Part shown: positions 53,371 through 64,000 of the stretch, one piece after another
Numbering within the stretch: position 1 is the stretch's first letter
How the letters are laid out: every line of letters starts with the position of its first letter
Source: Glutamicibacter sp. MNS18
GTDB lineage: Bacteria > Actinomycetota > Actinomycetes > Actinomycetales > Micrococcaceae
DNA length: 64,000 nucleotides
Direction: 5' to 3'
Assembly: GCF_026107515.2 (NCBI RefSeq)
Contig: NZ_JAPCHW010000001.1
Coordinates: 372,001 to 436,000, forward strand
Notes under the pieces: generated by a model
Seen by the model: only the letters and a program-made list of their open reading frames with translations
Database searches by the model: none
What the model was told of the DNA's origin: nothing
Position numbers and translations under genes: made by a program

Positions 53371-54602
53371 ACACCCTGGCACGCCTCGGCACCGGGTTCG
53401 TCGCCGCCCTGCTCGAAGCCTGGCAGGAACTGCGCATCCATCGGCTGCGGGTTCTGCTCTCGCTGATCGGGGTCACCATCGCGGTGGCCTCGCTGTCCAC
53501 CGCGGTGGCCGGCGCCGGGATGGCCCAGCAACTCATGAAGGAACAGTACGAGCGCAACGGGCGTCCGGCGTTGATCAGCACCCAGGTCATGGAGCCGAAC
53601 CTGCAGGCCGGCCCGCAGGATTCGGCGGAGATCGCCGCGGCCTTCGCGAAAACCAGTGAGCGCTTCAAGATCGAGTACACCTCGATCATCGGCCGCAGCT
53701 ACGGGCCCCAGGCCTCCCTCCAGGGATTGTCGGTTGAAACCGAGGTGCAGGTGGTCGACCCGGCCTATGGCCCGATGCACCGGATCTTCGCCCAGCACGG
53801 GCGTTGGCTGGAGGCGGCGGACGCCGAAAACCTTTCCCCTGCGGTCGTCGTGGACAAGACCTTGCTCGGCGCGTTGGGCATGGACGATGTCAGTCTGCCG
53901 ATGACCATCGACCTGCGCAGCAACGACAGCAGCGTTTCAGTGACCGTGATCGGTTCCACCTCGACCAGGGACAACGGAATGATCGGGCAACTGTGGATGC
54001 TGCCCGAAACCTATGAACGCTGGTTCTCCGCGGGCACACCGCTGGACAATGTCTCCTACACCATGTGGGTTCCCATCGAGGGGTCCGAGGAACTGGCCAC
54101 CCATTTCGCGTGGCAGATGCAGGCGGAACTTCCCGGCTACTACGTCGAATCCTATCGCCAGGATTACCTGGCGTGGGGTACCGAGGAGGGCCTGGCACAG
54201 TTCGCCCTCGTGGTCTCGGGGATCGCAGGGATCATCCTGCTCCTGGGATCCCTGAGCCTGCTCAACGTGGCCATGGTGACGATGAAACAGCGGATCCGCG
54301 AAGTCGGGATCCGCCGCAGCTTCGGTGCCACCACCTCCCGCGTGTTCTTCTCGGTGATGATGGAAAGCGTCGTGGCCACCGCCGTGGCCGGCGGGCTCGG
54401 GGTGCTGATCTCCGTAGCCGTCGTCAGCAACCCGCGGCTGATCAACTCCGTTCTCGCCACCGGACTGGATGAGATGCCCGGTTTCCCGGTGGAGGCCGCG
54501 TTGCTGGGCATGGGTGTGTCCATAGCGGTGGGCGCGTTGACCGGGGTCTTGCCCGCCCTGGTCGCCGCCCGGGTGCGGATCGTCGACGCGATCCGCATCT
54601 GA
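53367..54602 (+). CDS. MacB/FtsX-type ABC transporter permease
   Basis: The 411-residue protein has the MacB layout: an N-terminal membrane helix (RVLLSLIGVTIAVASLSTAV), a large extracellular domain (about residues 60-265), and three C-terminal membrane helices with MKQRIREVGIRRSFGATTS. Mechanotransmission ABC systems of this kind export antimicrobial peptides or lipids or regulate envelope enzymes; the substrate is unknown. Confidence 0.93.
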   Translation: MNTLARLGTGFVAALLEAWQELRIHRLRVLLSLIGVTIAVASLSTAVAGAGMAQQLMKEQYERNGRPALISTQVMEPNLQAGPQDSAEIAAAFAKTSERFKIEYTSIIGRSYGPQASLQGLSVETEVQVVDPAYGPMHRIFAQHGRWLEAADAENLSPAVVVDKTLLGALGMDDVSLPMTIDLRSNDSSVSVTVIGSTSTRDNGMIGQLWMLPETYERWFSAGTPLDNVSYTMWVPIEGSEELATHFAWQMQAELPGYYVESYRQDYLAWGTEEGLAQFALVVSGIAGIILLLGSLSLLNVAMVTMKQRIREVGIRRSFGATTSRVFFSVMMESVVATAVAGGLGVLISVAVVSNPRLINSVLATGLDEMPGFPVEAALLGMGVSIAVGALTGVLPALVAARVRIVDAIRI

Positions 54603-55098
54603 CCCGCGGGTAGCCGGAGGCCCTGGGGTACAAGGCGGGCAGCCGCTGGAACAGCACTGCTCCATGGGACCTGGCCAGGGGTGAACGCCCGGGACCGGGT
54701 TACCGGGCGGTTGCAGGTCTGCCCGGTAACCCGTGCACCGTCGCTGCTGGTCCTCCCTGGTTCCGTCCTGCCCGGAACGAAGCACGCGGCCGATCTGGCG
54801 GGATCGGAGGGTCGCGTCCAGCCAGGAGCAGAACCGGCCGTTGGTACTGGCCCCGGTCGATGGTGGTGCACTCCGCTCCGGCCGGCCATCGTGAGGGGCC
54901 ACGACAACCACCGCCCGGTGTGCTTTTCCACCGGCTGCCGGGAGTACCGCTCGGCCTGCCGCAGGACGTGCGGGGCGTCGGACAGGTGCAAGCCACGCAG
55001 CGTGCCGGGCTCCGTGGACGCCATGAGCCCGGCCAACGAATTCCCGGCACGTCATCAAATTGGTGTTCGCGCACCGGAACGTGGCTATAATCGCTCTA
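54603..55098. other. About 500-bp intergenic stretch, no supported gene, ending in a promoter
   Basis: GC-bias frames on both strands show no family. TATAAT at 55086-55091 is a near-perfect -10 box that should drive the thiamin operon, with transcription starting at about 55098. Confidence 0.6.
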
Positions 55099-55100
55099 AC

Positions 55101-55192
55101 TCCGCGGGAGCCCTGTTGGCCGTCACCGGCCAGGGCTGAGAGGGCTTAAGCGCCGACCGCCACACCTGATGCGGGTCATGCCGCCGTAGGAA
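55101..55192 (+). promoter_or_regulatory. TPP riboswitch (THI element)
   Basis: The thi-box is recognisable: CTGAGAGGG (55136-55144), CCACACCTGATGCGGGTCAT with the conserved pyrophosphate helix region, and CCGCCGTAGGAAGGAAATGC leading to the thiO start. It sits between a -10 box and the first gene of a thiamin operon. Thiamin pyrophosphate binding should hide the ribosome site or trigger termination and lower expression. Confidence 0.95.
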
Positions 55193-55206
55193 GGAAATGC
55201 GTACCC

Positions 55207-56321
55207 ATGCATGTTGTGCTCGTCGGCGCGGGAATCATCGGGCTGGTCACGGCCTTTGAACTGCACAGCCGCGGGGTCGAGGTCACCATCTGCGATCCCG
55301 ACCCGGCGTCCGGTGCCAGCCACGCGGCCGCCGGAATGCTGGCACCGGCCTCCGAAATTGTCTGGGGCCAGGATCCGTTGCACGCGCTGATGGCCGACTC
55401 GGCCGCGCTGTATCCGCAGCTGGTGGGCCGGATCGAACAGGTCACCGGGAAAAGGCCGGCCTACCGGCAGAACCCCACCATGGTCATCGCCGCCGAGCAG
55501 GCCGACCGGCAGGCCCTTGAGGAACTGCAACAGGTCCGCCAGGAGCTGGGCCTGCCCAGCGAGGTGCTGCTCGGTTCGCAGGCCCGGCGTCGTGAACCGG
55601 CCCTGGCCTCCAATATCGCCGGCGCCCTGGTCTTCGCCGCCGACCACCAGATCGACCCCCGGTCGCTGACCGCGATCCTCGTCGAGTATTTCGACTCGCG
55701 CCTGGTGCGCGAGTTGGTCACCGAAGTCCTGCCCGCCGGCAACGGCCGGCCCGCGGTGCGTACCGCCGGTGGACGGGTGATCGACGCGGACCAGGTGCTG
55801 CTGAGCACCGGGCTGCAACAGATCCCGGGGACCCCGGCGCTGCCGCTGCGGGCCGTATACGGGGACATCCTGCGCCTGGATATCCCCGGACACCTGCAGC
55901 CGCTGATCACCCACACCGTCCGCGGGCTGGTGCACCGGCGCCCGGTCTACCTGGTGCCACGCGAGGATGGCAGCATCGTGCTGGGGGCCAGCAGCCGGGA
56001 GGACGGCAACGAGATGGTCAGCGTCGAGGCGATGTACACGTTGCTCGATGACGCGCGGCGGCTGGTTCCGGGCATCATGGACGCCTCCCTGCGCGAGGTC
56101 ATCGCCCGCGCCCGCCCGGGCACCCCCGACGATGCCCCGATCATCGACCGGATCGACCCGGCACTGGTGGTCGCCAACGGCTTCTTCCGCCACGGGGTCC
56201 TGCTGGCCCCGTTGGGGGCGCGGCTGGCCGCGGACCTGCTGCTGGATGAACCGCCCGATGAACGGACCGCCGCTCTGGGATTGCGCCGTTTCGCCACCAC
56301 CGACACGAGAAGGAACCTGGG

Positions 56322-56325
<4 letters not shown>
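55207..56325 (+). CDS. thiO: Glycine oxidase ThiO
   Basis: The 372-residue FAD-dependent oxidase has a dinucleotide loop VVLVGAGIIGLVTAFEL, SGASHAAAGMLAPASE and the C-terminal HGVLLAPLGARLAADLLL. It turns glycine into iminoglycine for the thiazole half of thiamin. It is first in the TPP-controlled operon, and its stop overlaps thiS by 4 bp. Confidence 0.95.
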
Positions 56326-58496
<2,171 letters not shown>

Positions 58497-58503
<7 letters not shown>

Positions 58504-58865
58504 ACCGGCGCCGACGATTCCCGCGGCCGCCTGCGTGATCGGAAACGGGCGAGGTCCGGCAACACCAGTGCCACCAGCGGGACCACGCTCCACGCCACCA
58601 GATTGGGTAAACCGAAGGAAGCTGCCAGGGCCGCGCACACGAGGAACAGGAACCCGGCAGCCACCAGCAGGCCCGGCCGACGCAATCCCGACTGGAAGGC
58701 AAGGACCAGTCCGGCGGCCACGCACCAGAGCGAGGCCATCCACACACGGCCGCCGACCAGCGCCGACACGTGGCCGTACACGCCCAGGCCGAGGGCGAGG
58801 CAGGTGGCTAGCGCGGGATAGAGCCGCACCGGCTTCCCCGGTGGTGTTGCGGGATCCACATCCAT
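58497..58865 (-). CDS. Small membrane protein of unknown function
   Basis: The 122-residue protein has about four hydrophobic segments (ALATCLALGLGVYGHVSALV, ASLWCVAAGLVLAF, LLVAAGFLFLVCAALAASFG, LVAWSVVPLVALVLPDL) and a basic C-terminus. No family is recognised. It overlaps the thiF stop tail to tail by 7 bp. Confidence 0.7.
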
Positions 58866-58953
58866 GCCGCCTTTCGCCTCGTCGGACCCAAACCTGCTAC
58901 CAGTCTTCTCGAGGATTGCCGGTTATTCAAGGTAATTGGGCAATACTGGAGGT

Positions 58954-59487
58954 ATGGGCAAGGAAACGGTGCCGGTGTTCCGGCAATACACGGTGATGGA
59001 CGAGGCGATGGCGCAGGCCGCCCAGGCGGAGCTGGACGCCGAGGACTTCGACTTCGTGATCGGCCGCGGGCGCAGCGAAAGCTGGGGCGACTACGTGGAT
59101 CGGTTGGCCCTGAACCGGCGCGGACTGGCCCTGCCCCAGGGGTGGGCCGCTTCCAGCACCTATGGAGGGTTCCTCGACGGCCAACTGGCCGGGCGTGTCG
59201 TGATTCGCCACGAACCGGACGAATCCGCGATGCAGCACACGGGGCATCTGGGCTTTGCCGTGAGGCCGGCATACCGGGGCCGCGGACTGGGCGCCGCGCT
59301 CTGCCGGCATGGGCTGGAACGGCTGTCAAGGATGGGGATTAAACGCGCGCTGATTACCTGTAACGCGACAAATGCCGCATCCCGGGCTACCATCGAAAGA
59401 TGTGGGGGAGTATCCGATCAGGAGCAACCCGTCGTCGCCTACCAACGGGATAACAGGATCATGAGGTTCTGGGTTCCCTGCGGCTAA
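58954..59487 (+). CDS. GNAT-family N-acetyltransferase
   Basis: The 177-residue protein has HLGFAVRPAYRGRGLGAALC (acetyl-CoA loop) and NAASRATIERCGGV. AATACT at 58942-58947 ends 6 nt before the ATG, so the transcript may be leaderless; GGAGG is also present right before the ATG. TTG 58936 would overlap the -10 box. Confidence 0.9.
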   Translation: MGKETVPVFRQYTVMDEAMAQAAQAELDAEDFDFVIGRGRSESWGDYVDRLALNRRGLALPQGWAASSTYGGFLDGQLAGRVVIRHEPDESAMQHTGHLGFAVRPAYRGRGLGAALCRHGLERLSRMGIKRALITCNATNAASRATIERCGGVSDQEQPVVAYQRDNRIMRFWVPCG

Positions 59488-59632
59488 TTCCGGGGTTTCA
59501 GATCTTTTTTGTGTTCGTTGCACCACAGAAAACCGGAGCAGTTGGCTGGAGCGCGTAAAATGAATAGCTGGGTCAAAAGTGGCCCCGATCCCTATGACCC
59601 GAAATTCCTCGGACGGAAGTGAGCCTTCACGC

Positions 59633-61540
59633 ATGTCAGAAAACACCACACTTCGCGAAGATCTTCGCAACGTAGCCATTGTGGCGCACGTTGACCATGG
59701 CAAGACCACCATGGTGAACGCAATGCTGCAGCAGACCGGTGCGTTCGACAGCCACGGCGAAACCGAAGACCGAGTGATGGACTCCGGCGAGCTGGAACGC
59801 GAAAAGGGCATCACCATCCTGGCCAAGAACACCACCGTGTTCTACGACGGCCCGGCCGCCAACGGCCGCAAGATGACCATGAACATCATCGACACCCCCG
59901 GCCACGCCGACTTCGGTGGCGAGGTCGAACGCGGCCTGTCGATGGTCGACGGGGTCGTGCTGCTGGTGGACGCCTCCGAGGGCCCGCTGCCGCAGACCCG
60001 TTTCGTCTTGCGCAAGGCCCTGATCGCCAACCTGCCGGTGATCATCGTGGTCAACAAGACCGACCGCGCCGATGCCCGCATCGACGGAGTGGTCTCCGAT
60101 TCCATGGACCTGCTGCTGGGCCTGGCCTCCGACCTGGCCGATGAGGCCCCGGACCTGGACATCGACCAGATCCTGAACGTGCCGATCGTCTTCGCCTCGG
60201 GCAAGGCCGGGTTCGCCTCCACCAACCAGCCGGTCGACGGCACCCTGCCGGACAACGAGGACCTTGAGCCGCTGTTCAAGACCATCATCGACCACGTGCC
60301 GGCCCCGTCCTACACCGAAGGTGAAGTGCTGCAGGCGCACGTCACCAACCTCGACGCCTCCCCGTTCCTGGGACGCCTGGCGTTGCTGCGCATCTTCAAC
60401 GGCACCCTGCGTAAGGGCCAGCAGGTTGCCTGGGCCCGCCAGGACGGCGAGCTGAAGACCGTGAAGATCACCGAACTGCTCGCCACCCAGGGTTTGAACC
60501 GTGTTCCCGCCGAGGAAGCCGGACCCGGCGAGATTGTGGCCGTGGCCGGTATCGAGGACATCATGATCGGTGAGACCCTCACCGATGTGGAGAACCCCAA
60601 GCCGTTGCCGCTGATCACCGTCGACCCTCCGGCGATCTCGATGACCATTGGTATCAACACCTCGCCGCTGGCCGGCAAGGTCAAGGGTGCCAAGGTCACC
60701 GCCCGCCAGGTCAAGGACCGCCTGGACCGCGAGCTGATCGGTAACGTGTCGCTGAACGTGTTGCCGACCGAACGCCCGGATGCCTGGGAAGTCCAGGGCC
60801 GTGGTGAACTGGCCTTGGCCATCCTGGTGGAGCAGATGCGCCGCGAGGGCTTCGAACTGACCGTGGGCAAGCCCCAGGTGGTGACCAAGATGGTTGATGG
60901 CAAGATCCATGAGCCGATGGAGCACATGACCATCGACGTACCCGAGGAATACCTCGGTGGTGTCACCCAGCTGATGGCCTCCCGCAAGGGCCGGATGACC
61001 AATATGGCCAACCATGGCACCGGTTGGGTCCGCATGGAATTCATGGTTCCGGCCCGTGGCCTGATCGGCTTCCGTACCAGGTTCCTGACCGAGACCCGTG
61101 GAGCGGGCATTGCCTCCTCGCTGGCCGAAGGCTACGAGCCGTGGGCCGGGCCGATCGAATACCGCAACAACGGGTCGATCGTGGCGGACCGCGCAGGTGT
61201 GGTGACCCCGTTCGCGATGATCAACCTGCAAGAACGCATGTCCTTCTTCGTCCAGCCGACCTCCGAGGTCTACGAGGGCATGATCGTGGGTGAGAACTCG
61301 CGCGCCGATGACATGGACGTGAACATCACCAAGGAAAAGAAGCTGACCAATATGCGTGCAGCCTCCTCTGACAGCTTCGAGAACATGACCCCGCCGCGCA
61401 CCCTGACCCTGGAGGAGTCGCTTGAATTCGCCCGCGAGGACGAGTGCGTCGAGGTCACCCCGGAAGCCATCCGCATCCGCAAGGTCGTGCTCAACGCCAA
61501 CGACCGCCTGAAGGCCAACCGTGTCCGGGCCCGCAGCTAA
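59633..61540 (+). CDS. typA: Translational GTPase TypA/BipA
   Basis: The 635-residue protein has G1 AHVDHGKTT, G2 around ERGITI-like EREKGITILAKN, G3 DTPGHADFG and G4 NKTDR, then the EF-G-like domains III, V and the TypA-specific C-terminal domain. It binds ribosomes and helps assembly and stress adaptation. ATG 59633 is the family start; the frame is open to 59579. Confidence 0.96.
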   Translation: MSENTTLREDLRNVAIVAHVDHGKTTMVNAMLQQTGAFDSHGETEDRVMDSGELEREKGITILAKNTTVFYDGPAANGRKMTMNIIDTPGHADFGGEVERGLSMVDGVVLLVDASEGPLPQTRFVLRKALIANLPVIIVVNKTDRADARIDGVVSDSMDLLLGLASDLADEAPDLDIDQILNVPIVFASGKAGFASTNQPVDGTLPDNEDLEPLFKTIIDHVPAPSYTEGEVLQAHVTNLDASPFLGRLALLRIFNGTLRKGQQVAWARQDGELKTVKITELLATQGLNRVPAEEAGPGEIVAVAGIEDIMIGETLTDVENPKPLPLITVDPPAISMTIGINTSPLAGKVKGAKVTARQVKDRLDRELIGNVSLNVLPTERPDAWEVQGRGELALAILVEQMRREGFELTVGKPQVVTKMVDGKIHEPMEHMTIDVPEEYLGGVTQLMASRKGRMTNMANHGTGWVRMEFMVPARGLIGFRTRFLTETRGAGIASSLAEGYEPWAGPIEYRNNGSIVADRAGVVTPFAMINLQERMSFFVQPTSEVYEGMIVGENSRADDMDVNITKEKKLTNMRAASSDSFENMTPPRTLTLEESLEFAREDECVEVTPEAIRIRKVVLNANDRLKANRVRARS

Positions 61541-61958
61541 GAGCCGCACCACTCGCGGCCACAACCTCGGTGCGCTCTGGCGCGCCGCGGTTGTGGCCGT
61601 GGCGGCCGGCGTCCTGGGAAGCGTCATCCACGCGTCGCTGTTTTATCTGGGCGACATCCCCGTGATGTGGGGTGTCGGGCTGGCCTGGCTTTTCCTGGGA
61701 TTGCTGGTCTATTGGGCTGCGGTTGCCAGTTCGAGGCTCTGGGGCGGCGCCCTGGGGTTCATCGGCTGCTATGTGGTGGTGGGCCTGCTGTCCTTCAGCG
61801 GCAATGACCAGCTGATCACGCCCATGGCGTTGTACGACTACATGCCCGGCCCTGCACTGGCCTCGGCCCTGTGGATGTATGGAATGCTGGTTCCCGCGCT
61901 GATCGCGTTGCCGCTGGCCCTGAGGGCGCTACGCCGCGAAAGCCGCCAATCCGCCTAG
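61521..61958 (+). CDS. Small membrane protein overlapping typA
   Basis: The 145-residue protein has about four hydrophobic segments and a basic N-terminus. GTG 61521 lies within the last codons of typA, so translation is probably coupled. No named family was recognised. Confidence 0.8.
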   Translation: MSGPAAKSRTTRGHNLGALWRAAVVAVAAGVLGSVIHASLFYLGDIPVMWGVGLAWLFLGLLVYWAAVASSRLWGGALGFIGCYVVVGLLSFSGNDQLITPMALYDYMPGPALASALWMYGMLVPALIALPLALRALRRESRQSA

Positions 61959-61965
61959 AATGTGA

Positions 61966-62010
61966 AAGGCTCCCGAATCCATCTGAGGGTTCGGGAGCCT
62001 TGAGCTTTTA
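61966..62010. terminator. Bidirectional intrinsic terminator
   Basis: Perfect 12-nt arms (61966-61977, AAGGCTCCCGAA, and 61990-62001) with a 12-nt loop are followed by a T-rich tail at 62006-62009 and preceded by an A-rich one. It lies between convergent genes. Confidence 0.88.
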
Positions 62011-62018
62011 AATCCCGG

Positions 62019-62513
62019 TCAGTTGCCGGTGATATCCAGGTGGTGGGCCATGAACAGGGACGTGGGCACACCGTCCGGTTCCGGGTCGCGTAGGGCGTAG
62101 TCCTCGATGACCTCCCGCAACCGGGCCATCATCTCCTTCTGGGTTGCCTCGGAGAGCTTCAACCCCACACGCAGCACCTGGATTTCCTGGGGGTCGAGCC
62201 CGTTGATTTCCTGCAGGAAGGTATCCACCAACATGGGGGCGGCATCCGGGATGCGCGTGCCCCAGGATTGGCGGGTGCTGCGGTAGGGGACTTCCTTGGC
62301 GCCCCGGTTGCCGCGGCGCGGATCCTCGGCGCTCAGGAACCCATTGCTGACCAACGTGCGCACATGATGTAGCGAGGTGGCAGGGTTCAGCTCAAGGATG
62401 TCGGCGATCTCCTTGTTGGTGCGCGCCTCATGCAGGCACAGGCGCAGAATCCGCAGGCGCAGGGGCGAACTGAGGGCTCTGGCTCGGGACTGGACTTGCT
62501 CGTCGGTTGGCAT
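62019..62513 (-). CDS. ArsR-like winged-helix regulator
   Basis: The 164-residue protein has an ArsR-type winged helix (ALSSPLRLRILRLCLHEART, NKEIADILELNPATSLHHVR, then LVSNGFLSAE) and a C-terminal helical tail. No metal-binding Cys motif is evident. The target is unknown. Confidence 0.88.
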   Translation of the reverse strand: MPTDEQVQSRARALSSPLRLRILRLCLHEARTNKEIADILELNPATSLHHVRTLVSNGFLSAEDPRRGNRGAKEVPYRSTRQSWGTRIPDAAPMLVDTFLQEINGLDPQEIQVLRVGLKLSEATQKEMMARLREVIEDYALRDPEPDGVPTSLFMAHHLDITGN

Positions 62514-62755
62514 GTAGCAAGCATACGTGATTTCCGGCCAGTGATTGGTTTGTTCAAATCACATGCGTGTTGTGTGCGTCGTGTCATCCGTGCTGCCGGA
62601 TCGGGTGCACCAAGAGGCGGTGCCGGGCACGGTCCCGCAGGGGTATCGCCTACCCGGTCGGCGCGATGACCGGCTGAACGTAATATGTCGAATGGTTAAC
62701 GAGGCGCAGGCACGATTGTTACGGCCAGTGGCGACCCTCACGGGTCATGGCCGGC

Positions 62756-63043
62756 CTATCTGGCGTGCCCCCGGGGACGACGTGGCGGTGCCGGTGGGAC
62801 GCGTTTGGCATGGGTGATGGCCTGCCGGGGGACAACCACCAGGCCCTTGCGGGTCTGGATGGACACGCTGAGTTTACCCACCTCCACGGTCTCGCCCAGG
62901 GCGTCGGTCAACGCGGCACTCCCGGGCCGGATGGGTTCGGCTTCCAGCCGGTAACGCAGCACGATCCGGTCACCTGGCTGCAGTTGGTCAAGATCCAGCA
63001 TCTGGGTCTCCGCTTCGATGGGATGGTGGTTACATTTCGTCAC
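62756..63043 (-). CDS. Small SH3-like domain protein, related to the N-terminus of some actinobacterial GNATs
   Basis: The 95-residue protein reads LDLDQLQPGDRIVLRYRLEA, LTDALGETVEVGKLSVSIQT and AITHAKRVPPAPPRR, matching the N-terminal small barrel found on actinobacterial acetyltransferases of the Rv0428c type, here without the acetyltransferase. GTG 63043 or ATG 63001 could be the start. Function is unknown. Confidence 0.7.
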   Translation of the reverse strand: MTKCNHHPIEAETQMLDLDQLQPGDRIVLRYRLEAEPIRPGSAALTDALGETVEVGKLSVSIQTRKGLVVVPRQAITHAKRVPPAPPRRPRGHAR

Positions 63044-63235
63044 ATGGATACAACTTCGTCATAAGACATGGATGCCGGTGGCCTATATCACAGCGATCCG
63101 ACCGGGCATCACTTCACAGGATAACGGGACTAGACTGGTAGCTAAAGACAACAGCGGCACCACACGAGCACCTGAACCTTCCGTTGTTGGCTTGAATTCC
63201 CAACAGGTAAAAGTGCAAGGAAAGGCCTCGGGTCC

Positions 63236-63559
63236 GTGACTTACATCATCGCTCAGCCGTGCGTGGACGTGAAAGACAAAGCGTGTGTCGAAGAGTGCCC
63301 GGTTGACTGTATCTACGAAGGCGAACGTTCGCTGTATATCCACCCCGACGAGTGCGTGGACTGCGGCGCATGCGAACCGGTCTGCCCGGTGGAGGCCATC
63401 TACTACGAGGACGACGTGCCCGACGAATGGGCGGACTATTACAAGGCCAACGTCGATTTCTTCGATGAAATTGGATCTCCCGGTGGGGCGGCTAAAATTG
63501 GTAACACCGGCACCGATCACCCGCTGATCGCCGCCCTGCCGCCGCAGAACCAAGACTAA
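63236..63559 (+). CDS. fdxA: Seven-iron ferredoxin FdxA
   Basis: The 107-residue protein has cysteines at 9, 17, 21, 25, 40, 43, 46 and 50 (CVEECPVDC and [12 protein letters not shown]), the pattern for one [3Fe-4S] and one [4Fe-4S] cluster. It is an electron carrier. GTG start with AAGGAAAGG upstream; TAGACT at about 63132 is a probable -10 box. Confidence 0.96.
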   Translation: MTYIIAQPCVDVKDKACVEECPVDCIYEGERSLYIHPDECVDCGACEPVCPVEAIYYEDDVPDEWADYYKANVDFFDEIGSPGGAAKIGNTGTDHPLIAALPPQNQD

Positions 63560-63572
63560 GGCCCCTTCACCC

Positions 63573-64000
63573 ATGCTCAAACTTCCCGATTACCCCTGGA
63601 ACCAGCTGGCCCCCTACCGGGAACTGGCCGCCGGGCACCCCGGGGGAGGTGTCGATCTGTCCATCGGGACCCCGGTGGACCCGACCCCGACGCTGATCCA
63701 GGACGCACTGCGTGAAGCGAGCAACACCCCGGGTTATCCCACGACCCACGGCACCTCCGAGGTACGCCAGGCCATCGTTGACTGGTTCGCCCGTCGCCGC
63801 GACGTCCCCGGGCTGGGGATCGATGACGTGATGCCCACCGTGGGTTCCAAGGAAATGGTGGCCTGGCTGCCCTTGCTGCTGGGTATCGGGCCCGGAGACG
63901 TGGTGGTCCGCCCGCGGATCGCCTACCCCACCTACGATATTGGCGCCACACTGGTCGGGGCGACCAGCGTTGCCACCGATGACCTGGACACGCTCACCGG
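63573..64000 (+). CDS. dapC: Succinyldiaminopimelate transaminase DapC, 3' end outside window
   Basis: The visible 142 codons (LPDYPWNQLAPYRELAAGHP, VDLSIGTPVDPTP, PGYPTTHGTSEVRQAIVDWF, VGSKEMVAWLPLLLGIGPGD) are the N-terminal part of a class I aminotransferase in the position right after fdxA typical for actinobacterial dapC. It acts in lysine and diaminopimelate synthesis. Confidence 0.92.
   Translation, partial: MLKLPDYPWNQLAPYRELAAGHPGGGVDLSIGTPVDPTPTLIQDALREASNTPGYPTTHGTSEVRQAIVDWFARRRDVPGLGIDDVMPTVGSKEMVAWLPLLLGIGPGDVVVRPRIAYPTYDIGATLVGATSVATDDLDTLT

Noticed and set aside
54164-55036. 290-codon minus-strand frame over the end of the ABC permease and the following gap
   Set aside because: The part opposite the permease is a shadow, and the rest has no family or start signal.
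59636-61627. 663-codon minus-strand frame opposite typA
   Set aside because: typA is certain; the opposite frame is compositionally biased with no domain.

Overview
The window comes from a high-GC actinobacterium, most likely Micrococcales and probably a Micrococcaceae genus such as Arthrobacter or Glutamicibacter. Support for this includes high-GC codon use, GTG and TTG starts, frequent leaderless genes, the DUF3090 / SCO1664-type / MSMEG_4193-type operon found in Actinobacteria, and fdxA next to dapC. No rRNA, tRNA, integrase, transposase or CRISPR array was seen. The genus and the fine gene names are inference.

Layout. 1-9422 is ordinary chromosome: a truncated membrane protein, an Lrp regulator, a NUDIX hydrolase, a ProX-like lipoprotein, an AlaT-type aminotransferase, PPK2, xseB-xseA, ispH and ychF. 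9423-20970 is an accessory array immediately downstream of the ychF 3' end. In it, single genes or small operons are separated by diverged copies of a 48-bp repeat whose right-hand 33-34 bp are the last codons and stop of ychF (copies at about 10271, 12069, 13209, 13974, 16282, 19831 and 20923, plus a doubtful one near 17570). The modules carry four different toxin-antitoxin systems (Phd/YefM-RelE, HigBA, AbiEi-AbiEii, VapBC). Each toxin-antitoxin pair is followed by a gene overlapping it by 4 bp, mostly a small enzyme. Several cargo genes are decaying.

21014-51019 is a mosaic of single accessory genes and small operons: many GNAT acetyltransferases, VOC, LLM, HpaI, DapA-like and phosphoenolpyruvate-mutase-like enzymes, a macrolide phosphotransferase homologue, a MarR/MFS pair with a double palindromic operator, a GNAT-TetR pair with a 30-bp palindrome, a broken ParDE pair and immunity-like proteins. 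The conserved DUF3090 operon sits inside it. 51596-54602 is a MacAB-like ABC operon. 55101-58503 is a TPP-riboswitch-controlled thiO-thiS-thiG-thiF/moeB operon. 59633 to the end holds typA, small membrane and regulatory genes, fdxA and the start of dapC.

The most notable structure is the ychF-anchored repeat-and-cassette array. It looks like successive site-specific integrations at one attachment site with no surviving recombinase in view. A second theme is that many genes have a -10 box 6-9 nt before the start codon, which predicts leaderless mRNAs.
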